In this document: positions 1-6,189 of the stretch, piece by piece | How the letters are laid out: the number at the start of each line of letters is the position of its first letter | Position numbering within the stretch: position 1 is the first letter of the stretch | NCBI GenBank assembly: GCA_937883885.1 | Contig: CAKZXL010000709.1 | Coordinates: 1-8,169, forward strand | Direction of reading: 5' to 3' | Source: an uncultured Aquincola sp. | GTDB taxonomy: Bacteria > Pseudomonadota > Gammaproteobacteria > Burkholderiales > Burkholderiaceae | DNA: 8,169 bases | Made by a program: the position numbers and the translations under genes | The notes under the pieces: generated by a model | Database searches by the model: none | The model's input: the letters and a program-made list of their open reading frames with translations, nothing else | Told to the model about the DNA's origin: nothing

Positions 1-31
1 GGCGGGCCGCGCCCGTGCGTGCGCATGCCGA

Positions 32-60
32 TTGCTCCAAGGCCGTTGTGGCGCGAACAT
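32..60 (+). promoter_or_regulatory. weak sigma70-like promoter candidate for the GST gene
   Basis: TTGCTC (32-37) and GAACAT (55-60) are separated by exactly 17 bases, and the expected transcription start would be near 67, just ahead of the ribosome binding site. Each hexamer matches the consensus at only three of six positions, so this rests mainly on spacing and location. The -10 candidate is exactly the loop of an inverted repeat. Confidence 0.25.
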
Positions 61-67
61 GCGCCAC
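48..67. repeat. perfect 7-bp inverted repeat upstream of the GST gene
   Basis: GTGGCGC (48-54) and GCGCCAC (61-67) are exact reverse complements separated by six bases. The repeat ends six bases before the Shine-Dalgarno sequence of the GST gene. It could be an operator, a 5'-leader hairpin, or the tail of a terminator for a gene left of the window. No T-tract follows it, which argues against an intrinsic terminator. In DNA this G+C-rich a 7-bp repeat can arise by chance. Confidence 0.4.
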
Positions 68-72
68 CCCCC

Positions 73-78
73 AAGGAG
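73..78 (+). promoter_or_regulatory. Shine-Dalgarno sequence that fixes the GST start
   Basis: AAGGAG lies seven bases before the ATG at 86. It is the strongest ribosome binding site seen in the window. It selects this start over the in-frame ATG at 32, which would add 18 unlikely residues. Confidence 0.85.
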
Positions 79-85
79 ACACCCC

Positions 86-676
86 ATGAAGCTTTACCTT
101 GCCCCTGGTGCCTGCAGCCTGGCATCGCACATCGCCTTGCATGAAGCCGGCATCGACTTCGACCGCGTCACCGTCGACCTGCGTGCCAAACGCACCGAAG
201 AGGGCCAGGACTTCAGCACCATCAATCCCAAGGGTTATGTGCCCACGCTGGTGCTGGACGATGGCAGCACGCTGACCGAAAACGTCGCGCTGCTGGACTG
301 GATCGCCCAGCGCAGCGGCCAGCAGCTGCCGGGTGGCGAGATGGGTCGCACGCGGTTGCTGGAAATGCTGGCCTTCATCTCCACCGAAGTGCACAAGCAG
401 TTCGGCCGCACCTTCTTCCCGACCAGCGACGCCGAGAAGACGGCCGCACTGGAAAAGGCTTCGCAGCGCCTGCAGTACCTGGCCGGCCAGATGAAGGGCG
501 ACTACCTGATGGGCGACGAGATGACGGTGGCCGACGCCTACCTGTACGTGATGCTGCGCTGGGCCGACAGCAAGGGCGCCACCGTGCCGCCGGCGCTGCA
601 GGCCTACCGCCAGCGGCTGGAGCAGCGCCCCGCGGTGCAGCTGGCGCTGCGCCACGAGGGGCTGGACACGCAGTGA
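86..676 (+). CDS. glutathione S-transferase, beta-class-like
   Basis: A cytosolic enzyme of 196 residues that conjugates glutathione to, or otherwise detoxifies, electrophilic substrates; the physiological substrate cannot be read from the sequence. The N-terminal thioredoxin-fold domain begins MKLYLAPGACSLASHIAL, with Cys10-Ser11 at the beta-class catalytic position. Val52-Pro53 is the cis-proline site that binds the glutathione backbone, and Glu65-Asn66 occupy the gamma-glutamyl binding position. The C-terminal helical domain carries EVHK (His103), a beta-class feature, and the TVADAYLYV capping motif around Asp150. Length is normal for bacterial GSTs of about 200 residues. The start is supported by AAGGAG seven bases upstream. 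The gene converges on the oxidase operon with a single base between the two stop codons, and I see no functional link to it. The family is sure; the subclass is likely. Confidence 0.93.
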   Translation: MKLYLAPGACSLASHIALHEAGIDFDRVTVDLRAKRTEEGQDFSTINPKGYVPTLVLDDGSTLTENVALLDWIAQRSGQQLPGGEMGRTRLLEMLAFISTEVHKQFGRTFFPTSDAEKTAALEKASQRLQYLAGQMKGDYLMGDEMTVADAYLYVMLRWADSKGATVPPALQAYRQRLEQRPAVQLALRHEGLDTQ

Positions 677-677
677 G

Positions 678-986
678 CTAAGGCAGGAACACCAGCGCCG
701 GCACTGCGGTGAACAGCAGCGCGACGGTGGCGATGGCCACCGCGCCCTGCGCGAAGCGGCGGCCGAAGCCGACCAGGCCGCCCTGACCCGACAGCCTTTG
801 CACGCGGCTGAAGTGCCAGCCCATGGCCGCCAGCGCGAGCACGGTGAAGCCCCAGGCCAGCTGGTTGGCCAGCGGCTGGCCCGGCCAGATCTCCACCGCC
901 GCCCAGCACAGCAGGAAGTGCACGAACCAGATGCTGAAGGCGGTGAGCATCAAGCTGCGCACCGTCGCGCGTGCGGTACGGCTCAT
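678..986 (-). CDS. small three-helix membrane protein, last gene of the caa3 oxidase operon
   Basis: A 102-residue protein I do not recognise by name. Three hydrophobic segments are visible at about residues 12-31, 40-60 and 81-101, with the basic loop RVQRLSG and RR at 77-78 between the second and third. The first helix is rich in aromatic residues and carries His23 and Cys27 (FVHFLLCWAAVEIW). Its ATG overlaps the TGA of the fused subunit I/III gene (ATGA at 983-986), so translation is probably coupled, and a G-rich run (GGGGGG) lies just upstream. Size, topology and position after the subunit I/III gene resemble the small subunit IV (CtaF/CoxD type) of bacterial aa3/caa3 oxidases. That role is inferred from position; I see no diagnostic motif. 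An assembly or stability factor is the alternative. That the gene is real is well supported by its overlap and composition. Confidence 0.75.
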   Translation of the reverse strand: MSRTARATVRSLMLTAFSIWFVHFLLCWAAVEIWPGQPLANQLAWGFTVLALAAMGWHFSRVQRLSGQGGLVGFGRRFAQGAVAIATVALLFTAVPALVFLP

Positions 987-3565
987 GCACCCCCCCAGGG
1001 CACCAGCCGCGGCAGCAGCAGCCCGGCGGTGCCTTCCATCGCGGCGAACAGGAAGAAGATGCGCAGCGCCTCCAGCGTCTTGTTGGCCGGCCGCGGCGCC
1101 AGCCCACGGAGCCAGCGGGCCACGTAGAACAGCGCCGACAGCAGCACCGCCACCACGACGGCGCCGTGCCAGGCCATCATCGCGAACACCGTGGCGCCCT
1201 GGCCGCTGGCATCGCCCCGCAGGCCGGCCTGCCACCAGTGCCACAGGTCCACGCCCAGTGCCCCGGCCAGGCACAGCGCGCTCAGGCCCATGGCCGCGGC
1301 GCTGTAGCCGGCACCGCGCTCGAAGCGGGCCATCAAGGGCCGCGACGCATAGGCCAGCCCGCCGGCCGCGGCCAGCAAGGTCAAGCCCGGCACCAGCGCC
1401 CCCAGCGGCGCGGCCACGCGCCAGGCCTCGGGGTGGGCGTTGAACAGGTACAGGTACGAGAACATCGCCATCACGAAGATGGTGCCCAGCACCACGTCCA
1501 GCAGCACCGCGGCCCACCAGCCGTGGGCCTGCGGCCCGGCGGCATAGGTGGGCAGGCGCACGCCGCCGCCCACGTCCACCTCGGCTTGCGGCAGGTGGCG
1601 GTCGTTGTCCCACAGCCAGCGCATCAGCCCCGCGATGGCCAGCACGCCGCACAGGGCCGTGAGCACCAGCGCCTTGACGGTGAGCAGCAGGAAGAAGCCC
1701 GCGGTGAACACCGCCGCCAGAAACGGCCACCACGAAGGCCCGGGCATGATCTGCAGGTACTGCGGCTCGGCCTGCAGCGGGCTGGTGACCAGCGTCTCGC
1801 GCTGGCCGGTGACGCTGCCGGGCAGGAAATAGCGGCCCGCCTCCACATCGGCCGCCAGCTGCGGCTGTGCCCACAGCGGCTCCAGGTCGCGCACGATGGG
1901 GATCGAGCGCACCGAGTAGTTGCCCGCCGGCAGCCATTCCAGCGTGCCGCCGTTCCACACGTTGCCGGCTTCTTCTTCCCCCGGGCGTGCGGCACGCGTG
2001 AAGCAGCGCACCACATCGACGACGAAGAGCAGCGCGCCAGCGGCCATGACGAAGGCGCCGACGGTGGAGACGAGGTTGGGCACTTCCCACAGCCGGCCCG
2101 GCAGGTAGGTGTCCACCCGGCGCGGCATGCCCATCAGCCCGGCCAGGTGCATGGGCAGGAAGCACACGTGCACGCCGATGAACATCAGCCAGAACACCCA
2201 GCGGCCCACGCGCTCGGACAGCCGGCGGCCGTTGATCATCGGCGTCCAGTAGTAAAAGCCCGCGAACAGCGGAAACAGCATGCCGCCGATGAGCACGTAG
2301 TGGAAATGCGCCACCACGAAGTAGGTGTCGTGCGCCTGGCCGTCGAAGGCCACCATGCCCACCATCACGCCGGTGAGCCCGCCCATCACGAAGATGAGGA
2401 CGCCGCCCACCAGGAACAGCCCCGGCACGTTGCGCTGCACCCGGCCCGAAGCCAGGGTGGCGATCCACGCGAACACCTGCGCCCCGGCGGGTATGGCCAC
2501 CGCCATCGAGGCGGCCGAGAAGTAGCCCGCCGCCAGCCCCGGCATGCCCACGGTGAACATGTGGTGCGCCCACACGCCGAAGCTGATGAAGCCGGTGGCG
2601 ATCATCGCCAGCACCACGATCTCATGCCCCACCAGCCGCTTTTGCGCCACCGTGACCACCATGGTGGACACCATGGCGGATGCAGGGATGAAGATGATGT
2701 AGACGTCGGGGTGGCCGAAGAACCAGAACAGGTGCTGGTACAGCAGCGGATCGCCACCGCGCGTGGGGTCGAACAGCGGCCAATTGAAGGCCCGTTCCAG
2801 CTCCAGCAGAAACGTGACCAGGATCATCGACGGAAAGGCCAGCAGGATCATCACGCCGAAGATCAGCACCGCCCAGGCATACACCGGCATGCGGGCCAGC
2901 GACATGCCGGGCGCGCGGGTGCGCAGCACGCCCACCACCAGTTCGATGGCGCCGGCAATGGCGCTGATCTCGATGAAGCCGATGCCCAGCAACCAGAAGT
3001 CGGCGTTGATGCCCTTGGAGTACACGCCCGAGCTGAGCGGCGGGTACATGAACCAGCCGTCCGAAGGCGCCAGGCTGAAGAACACCGAGCCGAAGAACAC
3101 CGTGCCGCCGATGGCATAGGTCCAGTACGAGTAGGCCGACAGCCGCGGAAACGGCAGGTCGCGCGCGGCCAGCATCTGAGGCAGCAGCATCACCGCGATG
3201 GCCTCGATCGCGGGCACCGCGAACAGGAACATCATCACCGAGCCGTGCATGGTGAACAGCTGGTTGTAGGTTTCCTGCGGCACGATGCCGGCCAGCGGCG
3301 CCGTCAGCTGCACCCGCATCACCAGCGCCAGCACGCCTGCGCCCAGGAAGAAGGCGAAGGCGGTGACGATGAAGATGAAGCCGATGAAGTTGTTGTTGAC
3401 GTCGGTGAGCTTGCGGATGCCGGTGGGCGGTGCCCACACCGCCTCCAGCTGCTCCAGCTCGCCTTCGGGCCGATCGCCACGGGTGGGAAAGCGGTCGTAG
3501 AGGCGCCGGTCGAAGGCGGTCTCGGCGGGCTCGGCCGCCGCGCCGGGCAAGGCAGCCTGCGTCAC
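983..3565 (-). CDS. ctaD: caa3-type cytochrome c oxidase, fused subunits I and III
   Basis: An inner-membrane catalytic subunit of 860 residues that reduces O2 to water with electrons from subunit II. Residues 55-520 form the 12-helix heme-copper core. His107 and His422 fit the low-spin heme a ligands, His420 the heme a3 ligand, and His285, His334 and His335 the CuB ligands, with Tyr289 in HPDVY as the likely cross-linked tyrosine. PRR at 481-483 matches the heme-propionate arginines. Two further helices (about 612-650) lead to a subunit III-like region (680-860) with LLDVVLGTIFVMAMFSYLYL and an AWHG segment, but its last helix is unlike ordinary CoxC. The start is GTG, overlapping the ctaC stop as GTGA, with GGAG eight bases upstream. 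Proton-pathway positions are atypical: Asp287 for Glu, Gln363 for Lys, Ala360 for Thr, and Ser143-Ala144 for Asn-Asn, while Asp136 is kept. Confidence 0.96.
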   Translation of the reverse strand: MTQAALPGAAAEPAETAFDRRLYDRFPTRGDRPEGELEQLEAVWAPPTGIRKLTDVNNNFIGFIFIVTAFAFFLGAGVLALVMRVQLTAPLAGIVPQETYNQLFTMHGSVMMFLFAVPAIEAIAVMLLPQMLAARDLPFPRLSAYSYWTYAIGGTVFFGSVFFSLAPSDGWFMYPPLSSGVYSKGINADFWLLGIGFIEISAIAGAIELVVGVLRTRAPGMSLARMPVYAWAVLIFGVMILLAFPSMILVTFLLELERAFNWPLFDPTRGGDPLLYQHLFWFFGHPDVYIIFIPASAMVSTMVVTVAQKRLVGHEIVVLAMIATGFISFGVWAHHMFTVGMPGLAAGYFSAASMAVAIPAGAQVFAWIATLASGRVQRNVPGLFLVGGVLIFVMGGLTGVMVGMVAFDGQAHDTYFVVAHFHYVLIGGMLFPLFAGFYYWTPMINGRRLSERVGRWVFWLMFIGVHVCFLPMHLAGLMGMPRRVDTYLPGRLWEVPNLVSTVGAFVMAAGALLFVVDVVRCFTRAARPGEEEAGNVWNGGTLEWLPAGNYSVRSIPIVRDLEPLWAQPQLAADVEAGRYFLPGSVTGQRETLVTSPLQAEPQYLQIMPGPSWWPFLAAVFTAGFFLLLTVKALVLTALCGVLAIAGLMRWLWDNDRHLPQAEVDVGGGVRLPTYAAGPQAHGWWAAVLLDVVLGTIFVMAMFSYLYLFNAHPEAWRVAAPLGALVPGLTLLAAAGGLAYASRPLMARFERGAGYSAAAMGLSALCLAGALGVDLWHWWQAGLRGDASGQGATVFAMMAWHGAVVVAVLLSALFYVARWLRGLAPRPANKTLEALRIFFLFAAMEGTAGLLLPRLVPWGGA

Positions 3566-4545
3566 CGCAGCGACTCCATGTAGGCCGCCAGCGCCTGCAG
3601 CTCGGCCGCGGGCAGCGAGCGGTAGGCCGGCATGCGGTTGTTGGGCTTGATGGACTGGCTGTCGCCGATCCAGCCCACCAGCGTGCCGCGGTTGTTGGGC
3701 AGGATGCCGGCGCCCAGTGAACTGCGCGAGCCTACGAAGCTCAGGTCAGGGCCGGCCAGGCCTTGGGCCTCGGTGCCGGCCACGCGGTGGCAGGCGGCGC
3801 AGCCCACCTCGTTGAACAGGCGCGCGCCGCGCGCCACCTCGGTGTCTTCGGCCGGCAGCGCGGGGCGCGGTGCGCGGCGCGCGGCCAGCCAGCGTTCCCA
3901 ATCGTCGGGCGCATGCGCCACCACCACGAAGCCCATCAGCGAATGGGCGCCGCCGCAGAACTCGGCGCACTGGCCACCGTAGCTGCCGGGCTGGTCGGCC
4001 AGCAGCCGCAGCTGGTTGGTGCGGCCCGGGATCATGTCCATCTTGCCGCCCAGCCGCGGCACCCAGAAGCTGTGAATCACGTCTTCGGACACCATGTCGA
4101 TGAGCACCGGCCGGCCGACCGGGATGTGCAGCTCGTTGGCATCGGCCATGAACTCCTGGCCTTGCGCATCCAGGTACGACACCCGCCACCAGTAGATGTT
4201 GCCGGACACCCGCATGCGCAGCTCGTCGCCGGTGCTGCGCGTGACGCTGGCCACCAGCAGCGTGCCGCCGGCCAGCAGCACCGCCAGGATGCCCGAGGGA
4301 ATGATCAGCCCCAGCCACTTGACCACCCGTTCGCCGCCCAGCCTGGCGCGCAGCTCGTCGCTGCCGTAGAGCGCCACCCACAGCGCCGCGCACACGAACA
4401 GGAAGATCAGCGTGACCAGGGCCAGCAGCACCCAGGCCAGCGTGCTGATGCTGCTGGACACCGGGCCCTGCGGGTCCAGCACGGGCGGCGGCCAGCCGCG
4501 CAGCGCTTCAGCGAGCGCCGAGCTGGAGGAGGTAGGCTGTGACAT
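3562..4545 (-). CDS. ctaC: caa3 cytochrome c oxidase subunit II with C-terminal cytochrome c domain
   Basis: A 327-residue subunit that accepts electrons through a fused heme c and passes them via CuA to subunit I. Two transmembrane helices (about 36-58 and 77-101) are followed by a periplasmic cupredoxin domain. Tyr-Trp-Trp at 118-120 is the aromatic electron-entry patch. CuA ligands are His158, Cys193, Glu195 (backbone), Cys197, His201 and Met204. The heme c domain has CAACH at 249-253, with Met305 in RMPAY as the likely axial ligand. I chose the ATG at 4545 because AGGA lies eight bases before it; the ATG at 4554 is in frame but its only AGG is immediately adjacent. The gene starts inside the end of the monoheme cytochrome gene (38-base overlap). 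There is no cleavable signal peptide or lipobox, unlike many CtaC proteins, so the N-terminus may simply stay cytoplasmic. Confidence 0.95.
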   Translation of the reverse strand: MSQPTSSSSALAEALRGWPPPVLDPQGPVSSSISTLAWVLLALVTLIFLFVCAALWVALYGSDELRARLGGERVVKWLGLIIPSGILAVLLAGGTLLVASVTRSTGDELRMRVSGNIYWWRVSYLDAQGQEFMADANELHIPVGRPVLIDMVSEDVIHSFWVPRLGGKMDMIPGRTNQLRLLADQPGSYGGQCAEFCGGAHSLMGFVVVAHAPDDWERWLAARRAPRPALPAEDTEVARGARLFNEVGCAACHRVAGTEAQGLAGPDLSFVGSRSSLGAGILPNNRGTLVGWIGDSQSIKPNNRMPAYRSLPAAELQALAAYMESLR

Positions 4546-4945
4546 CACGGGCATCCTGGTCGGACATGGGAAAGGCGGGCATGGCGGTGCCGGGCACCAT
4601 CGAAGGTGCGTCGCGCACGAAGGCCATCAGCACGCCGGGTTGGTTGGGCAGCTGCCCGGCGATGAGCCCCTGGCGCCCGAACCGGTCGAGCGAAGGACCC
4701 AGCCCGCCGCGGGGCCACTGGACGTCGGGGAAGGCATGGCAAGCGGTGCAGCCGTGCTGCATCACCAGCTGGCGGCCACGGGCCACGCTGGCATCGCCCA
4801 CCGTGGGCGTGCGGTCGGGCGGGCCGTCGCAGCCGGCCAGCAGGCTGCCGGCCAGCAGCAGCAGCAGCCCCACGCTTGACCGGCGTTGGCGCGCCGGGGA
4901 AGATGGCCCGCAGCCGATGTCCAACAGCAGTCCCCCCTCACCCAT
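4508..4945 (-). CDS. monoheme cytochrome c, predicted lipoprotein
   Basis: A 145-residue protein from the ATG at 4945. It has a basic stretch (ARQRRSS), a hydrophobic core and a lipobox ending LLAGC at Cys39, so it is probably a lipid-anchored periplasmic cytochrome with a mature part of about 107 residues. Heme attachment is CTACH (66-70), and Met122 in TAMPAF is the likely axial ligand. As first gene of the oxidase operon it probably donates electrons to the heme c of CtaC or acts as an extra redox subunit. The start is uncertain. In-frame ATGs exist further upstream (to 5020) but run deeper into the divergent gene. A TTG at 4924 has a G-rich Shine-Dalgarno-like sequence (GAGGGGGGA) about six bases before it and gives a more compact signal peptide. 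Five consecutive CTG codons encode the leucine run of the signal sequence. Confidence 0.87.
   Translation of the reverse strand: MGEGGLLLDIGCGPSSPARQRRSSVGLLLLLAGSLLAGCDGPPDRTPTVGDASVARGRQLVMQHGCTACHAFPDVQWPRGGLGPSLDRFGRQGLIAGQLPNQPGVLMAFVRDAPSMVPGTAMPAFPMSDQDARDVTAYLLQLGAR
4917..4945. other. overlapping divergent 5' ends of two cytochrome c genes
   Basis: The plus-strand diheme cytochrome starts at 4917 and the minus-strand monoheme cytochrome at 4945 (or 4924 if the TTG start is used). Their first codons therefore overlap head to head, with no intergenic space. Promoters for each must lie inside the coding sequence of the other, or one of the starts is really further downstream. I find no convincing -35/-10 pair or operator here. 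Confidence 0.5.
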
Positions 4946-5603
4946 TCGCCGCCCCCGCCATGCCCGTCTGGCCATGGCCTTGGCACTCGTCCTGCCCGCG
5001 TGGGGCTGCACCGACCGCATGGCGCCCAGCGCCGACCGTTTCGGCCGCGGCGGCGAACTGATCGCGATGAGCGGCGGCGAAGGCGGCGCACGTTATGCCT
5101 GCGTCACCTGCCATGGCGCGCGCGGCGAAGGCAATGGCTTCGATGCGCCGCGCCTGGCCGGTCTGCCGGCCGGCTACCTGCAAAAGCAGATGGAAGACTT
5201 TGCCGCCGGCCTGCGGCCGCATGCGGTGATGCGCGACGTGGCCCGCTTCCTGGACAGCCATGAGCGGGTGCAGGTGTCGGCGTACTACGCCGCGTTGCCG
5301 GCCGCCGCCCTGGCGCCGGCCACCACCGCAGCGGTGGACTCCGCCACGGCGGCACTGTATGCCCGCGCCTGCCAGAGCTGCCATGGCGTGGACGGTGCAG
5401 GCGCGCCCGGCGGGCCGCCGCTGCAGGCGCAACCTGCCCTGTACCTGACGCAGCAGTTGCAGGACTGGCAGCAGTCCAAGCGGCGCAACGACGGCGACCT
5501 GGCGATGTTGAAGGTGGCGCAGCAGCTGGATGCGCAAGAGGTCAGGCAGCTGAGCCTCCATCTGTCTGCGATCCCAGCACGCCCGGCTTCCCAGGCCCGT
5601 TGA
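4917..5603 (+). CDS. diheme cytochrome c, c4-like, predicted lipoprotein
   Basis: A 228-residue periplasmic electron carrier with two tandem cytochrome c domains. The N-terminus has a basic region (RRPRHAR), a short hydrophobic core and AWGC with Cys31 as a likely lipidation site. The first heme motif is CVTCH (62-66), with Met105 in HAVMRDVARFL as probable axial ligand; the second is CQSCH (152-156), with Met197 in DLAMLKVAQQL. The two-domain layout and the spacing from heme site to distal Met resemble cytochrome c4, a known donor to terminal oxidases. It stands alone on the plus strand between the two oxidase gene sets, and its last 62 bases overlap the 3' end of the b561 gene. No good Shine-Dalgarno precedes the ATG at 4917. 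The ATG at 4974 is in frame but would remove the basic part of the signal sequence, so the longer form is preferred. Confidence 0.88.
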   Translation: MSNSSPPSPIRRPRHARLAMALALVLPAWGCTDRMAPSADRFGRGGELIAMSGGEGGARYACVTCHGARGEGNGFDAPRLAGLPAGYLQKQMEDFAAGLRPHAVMRDVARFLDSHERVQVSAYYAALPAAALAPATTAAVDSATAALYARACQSCHGVDGAGAPGGPPLQAQPALYLTQQLQDWQQSKRRNDGDLAMLKVAQQLDAQEVRQLSLHLSAIPARPASQAR

Positions 5604-6189
5604 GGTCCAGCATCGAAGGCAGCACGCGGTCTTTCTTGACCACGTAGTGCAGCACCGCCGCACCCGCATGGCCCGGGATGGCCAGCATGGTGAGCCAGAC
5701 GATCCACAGGTGCAGCGTGGCGGCCCATTGCATCAGCCACCGCTGCAGCCCTTCGGACAGCTGGTCGAACGGCAGGTTGGGAAACGGCAGCACGCCGCCG
5801 ATGGACAGCGGCAGGTCGCCAGGCAGCGTGGACCACATCACCCAGCCGCTGATCGGCAGCGCGAAGAAGCTGACGTAGAACCAGTTCTGCAGCAGCCGGC
5901 TGGCGCGGCCCTGGAAGGAGTCTTCCTCGACGTTCTTCGGGCCGCTGATCTGGCTGCGCCAGAAAAAGCGCAGCGAGCCCAGCGCCATGATGGCCAGGCC
6001 GATCTCGGTGTGGGTCTGGTAGCCCAGGTGCTTGTCGCCGCCCACGGGCAGCCAGGCCAGGTACCAGCCATAACCCAGCTGGAACACCATCAGCGCGGCC
6101 ATCACCCAATGAAAGGCCACGCCGATGGGCGAATACAGGCCGCGGCGGTTGTAGCCCTCGGCCCATTCGATCAGCGAGACGAGGTTCAT
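5542..6189 (-). CDS. cytochrome b561-family membrane protein
   Basis: A 215-residue inner-membrane protein of the prokaryotic b561 (CybB/COG3038-like) type, which moves electrons through two b hemes. The N-terminus has the typical run YSPIGVAFHWVMAALM, with His27 in the first helix. His60 (YQTHTEIGLAIM) lies in the second, and His160 and His174 in the last (TLHLWIVWLTMLAIPGHAG, then HYVVKKD), giving the expected set of heme-ligand candidates. Four hydrophobic segments are visible at about 22-45, 59-77, 101-120 and 155-182. Its ATG overlaps the TGA of the CtaG gene as ATGA, with no other ribosome binding site seen, so translation is probably coupled. Known members take electrons from quinol or act on superoxide. 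Next to a caa3 oxidase this one may be a quinol-side input, but the substrate is not shown by the sequence. The C-terminal 20 residues are polar and overlap the convergent cytochrome gene. Confidence 0.9.
   Translation of the reverse strand: MNLVSLIEWAEGYNRRGLYSPIGVAFHWVMAALMVFQLGYGWYLAWLPVGGDKHLGYQTHTEIGLAIMALGSLRFFWRSQISGPKNVEEDSFQGRASRLLQNWFYVSFFALPISGWVMWSTLPGDLPLSIGGVLPFPNLPFDQLSEGLQRWLMQWAATLHLWIVWLTMLAIPGHAGAAVLHYVVKKDRVLPSMLDLNGPGKPGVLGSQTDGGSAA

Noticed and set aside
987..2573. A long minus-strand frame upstream of and continuous with the small membrane protein
   Set aside because: It is open only because of high G+C. The real gene starts at the ATG at 986, where hydrophobic, family-like sequence begins.
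2656..2667. 12-bp palindrome CCACCATGGTGG
   Set aside because: It lies inside the oxidase gene and encodes a plausible helix stretch (STMVVT). Chance symmetry of common Thr, Met and Val codons is enough to explain it.
971..3583. An 870-codon open frame on the plus strand, opposite the oxidase subunit I/III gene
   Set aside because: Its product is a low-complexity mixture of His, Arg, Gln and Gly with no domain. It is the expected antisense shadow of a G+C-rich gene with biased codon use, while the minus strand here encodes an unmistakable oxidase.
4853..4867. Run of GCA/CAG triplets as a possible phase-variable repeat
   Set aside because: It is five CTG leucine codons in the signal peptide of the monoheme cytochrome. 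Triplet slippage would not shift the frame, and leucine runs are normal there.
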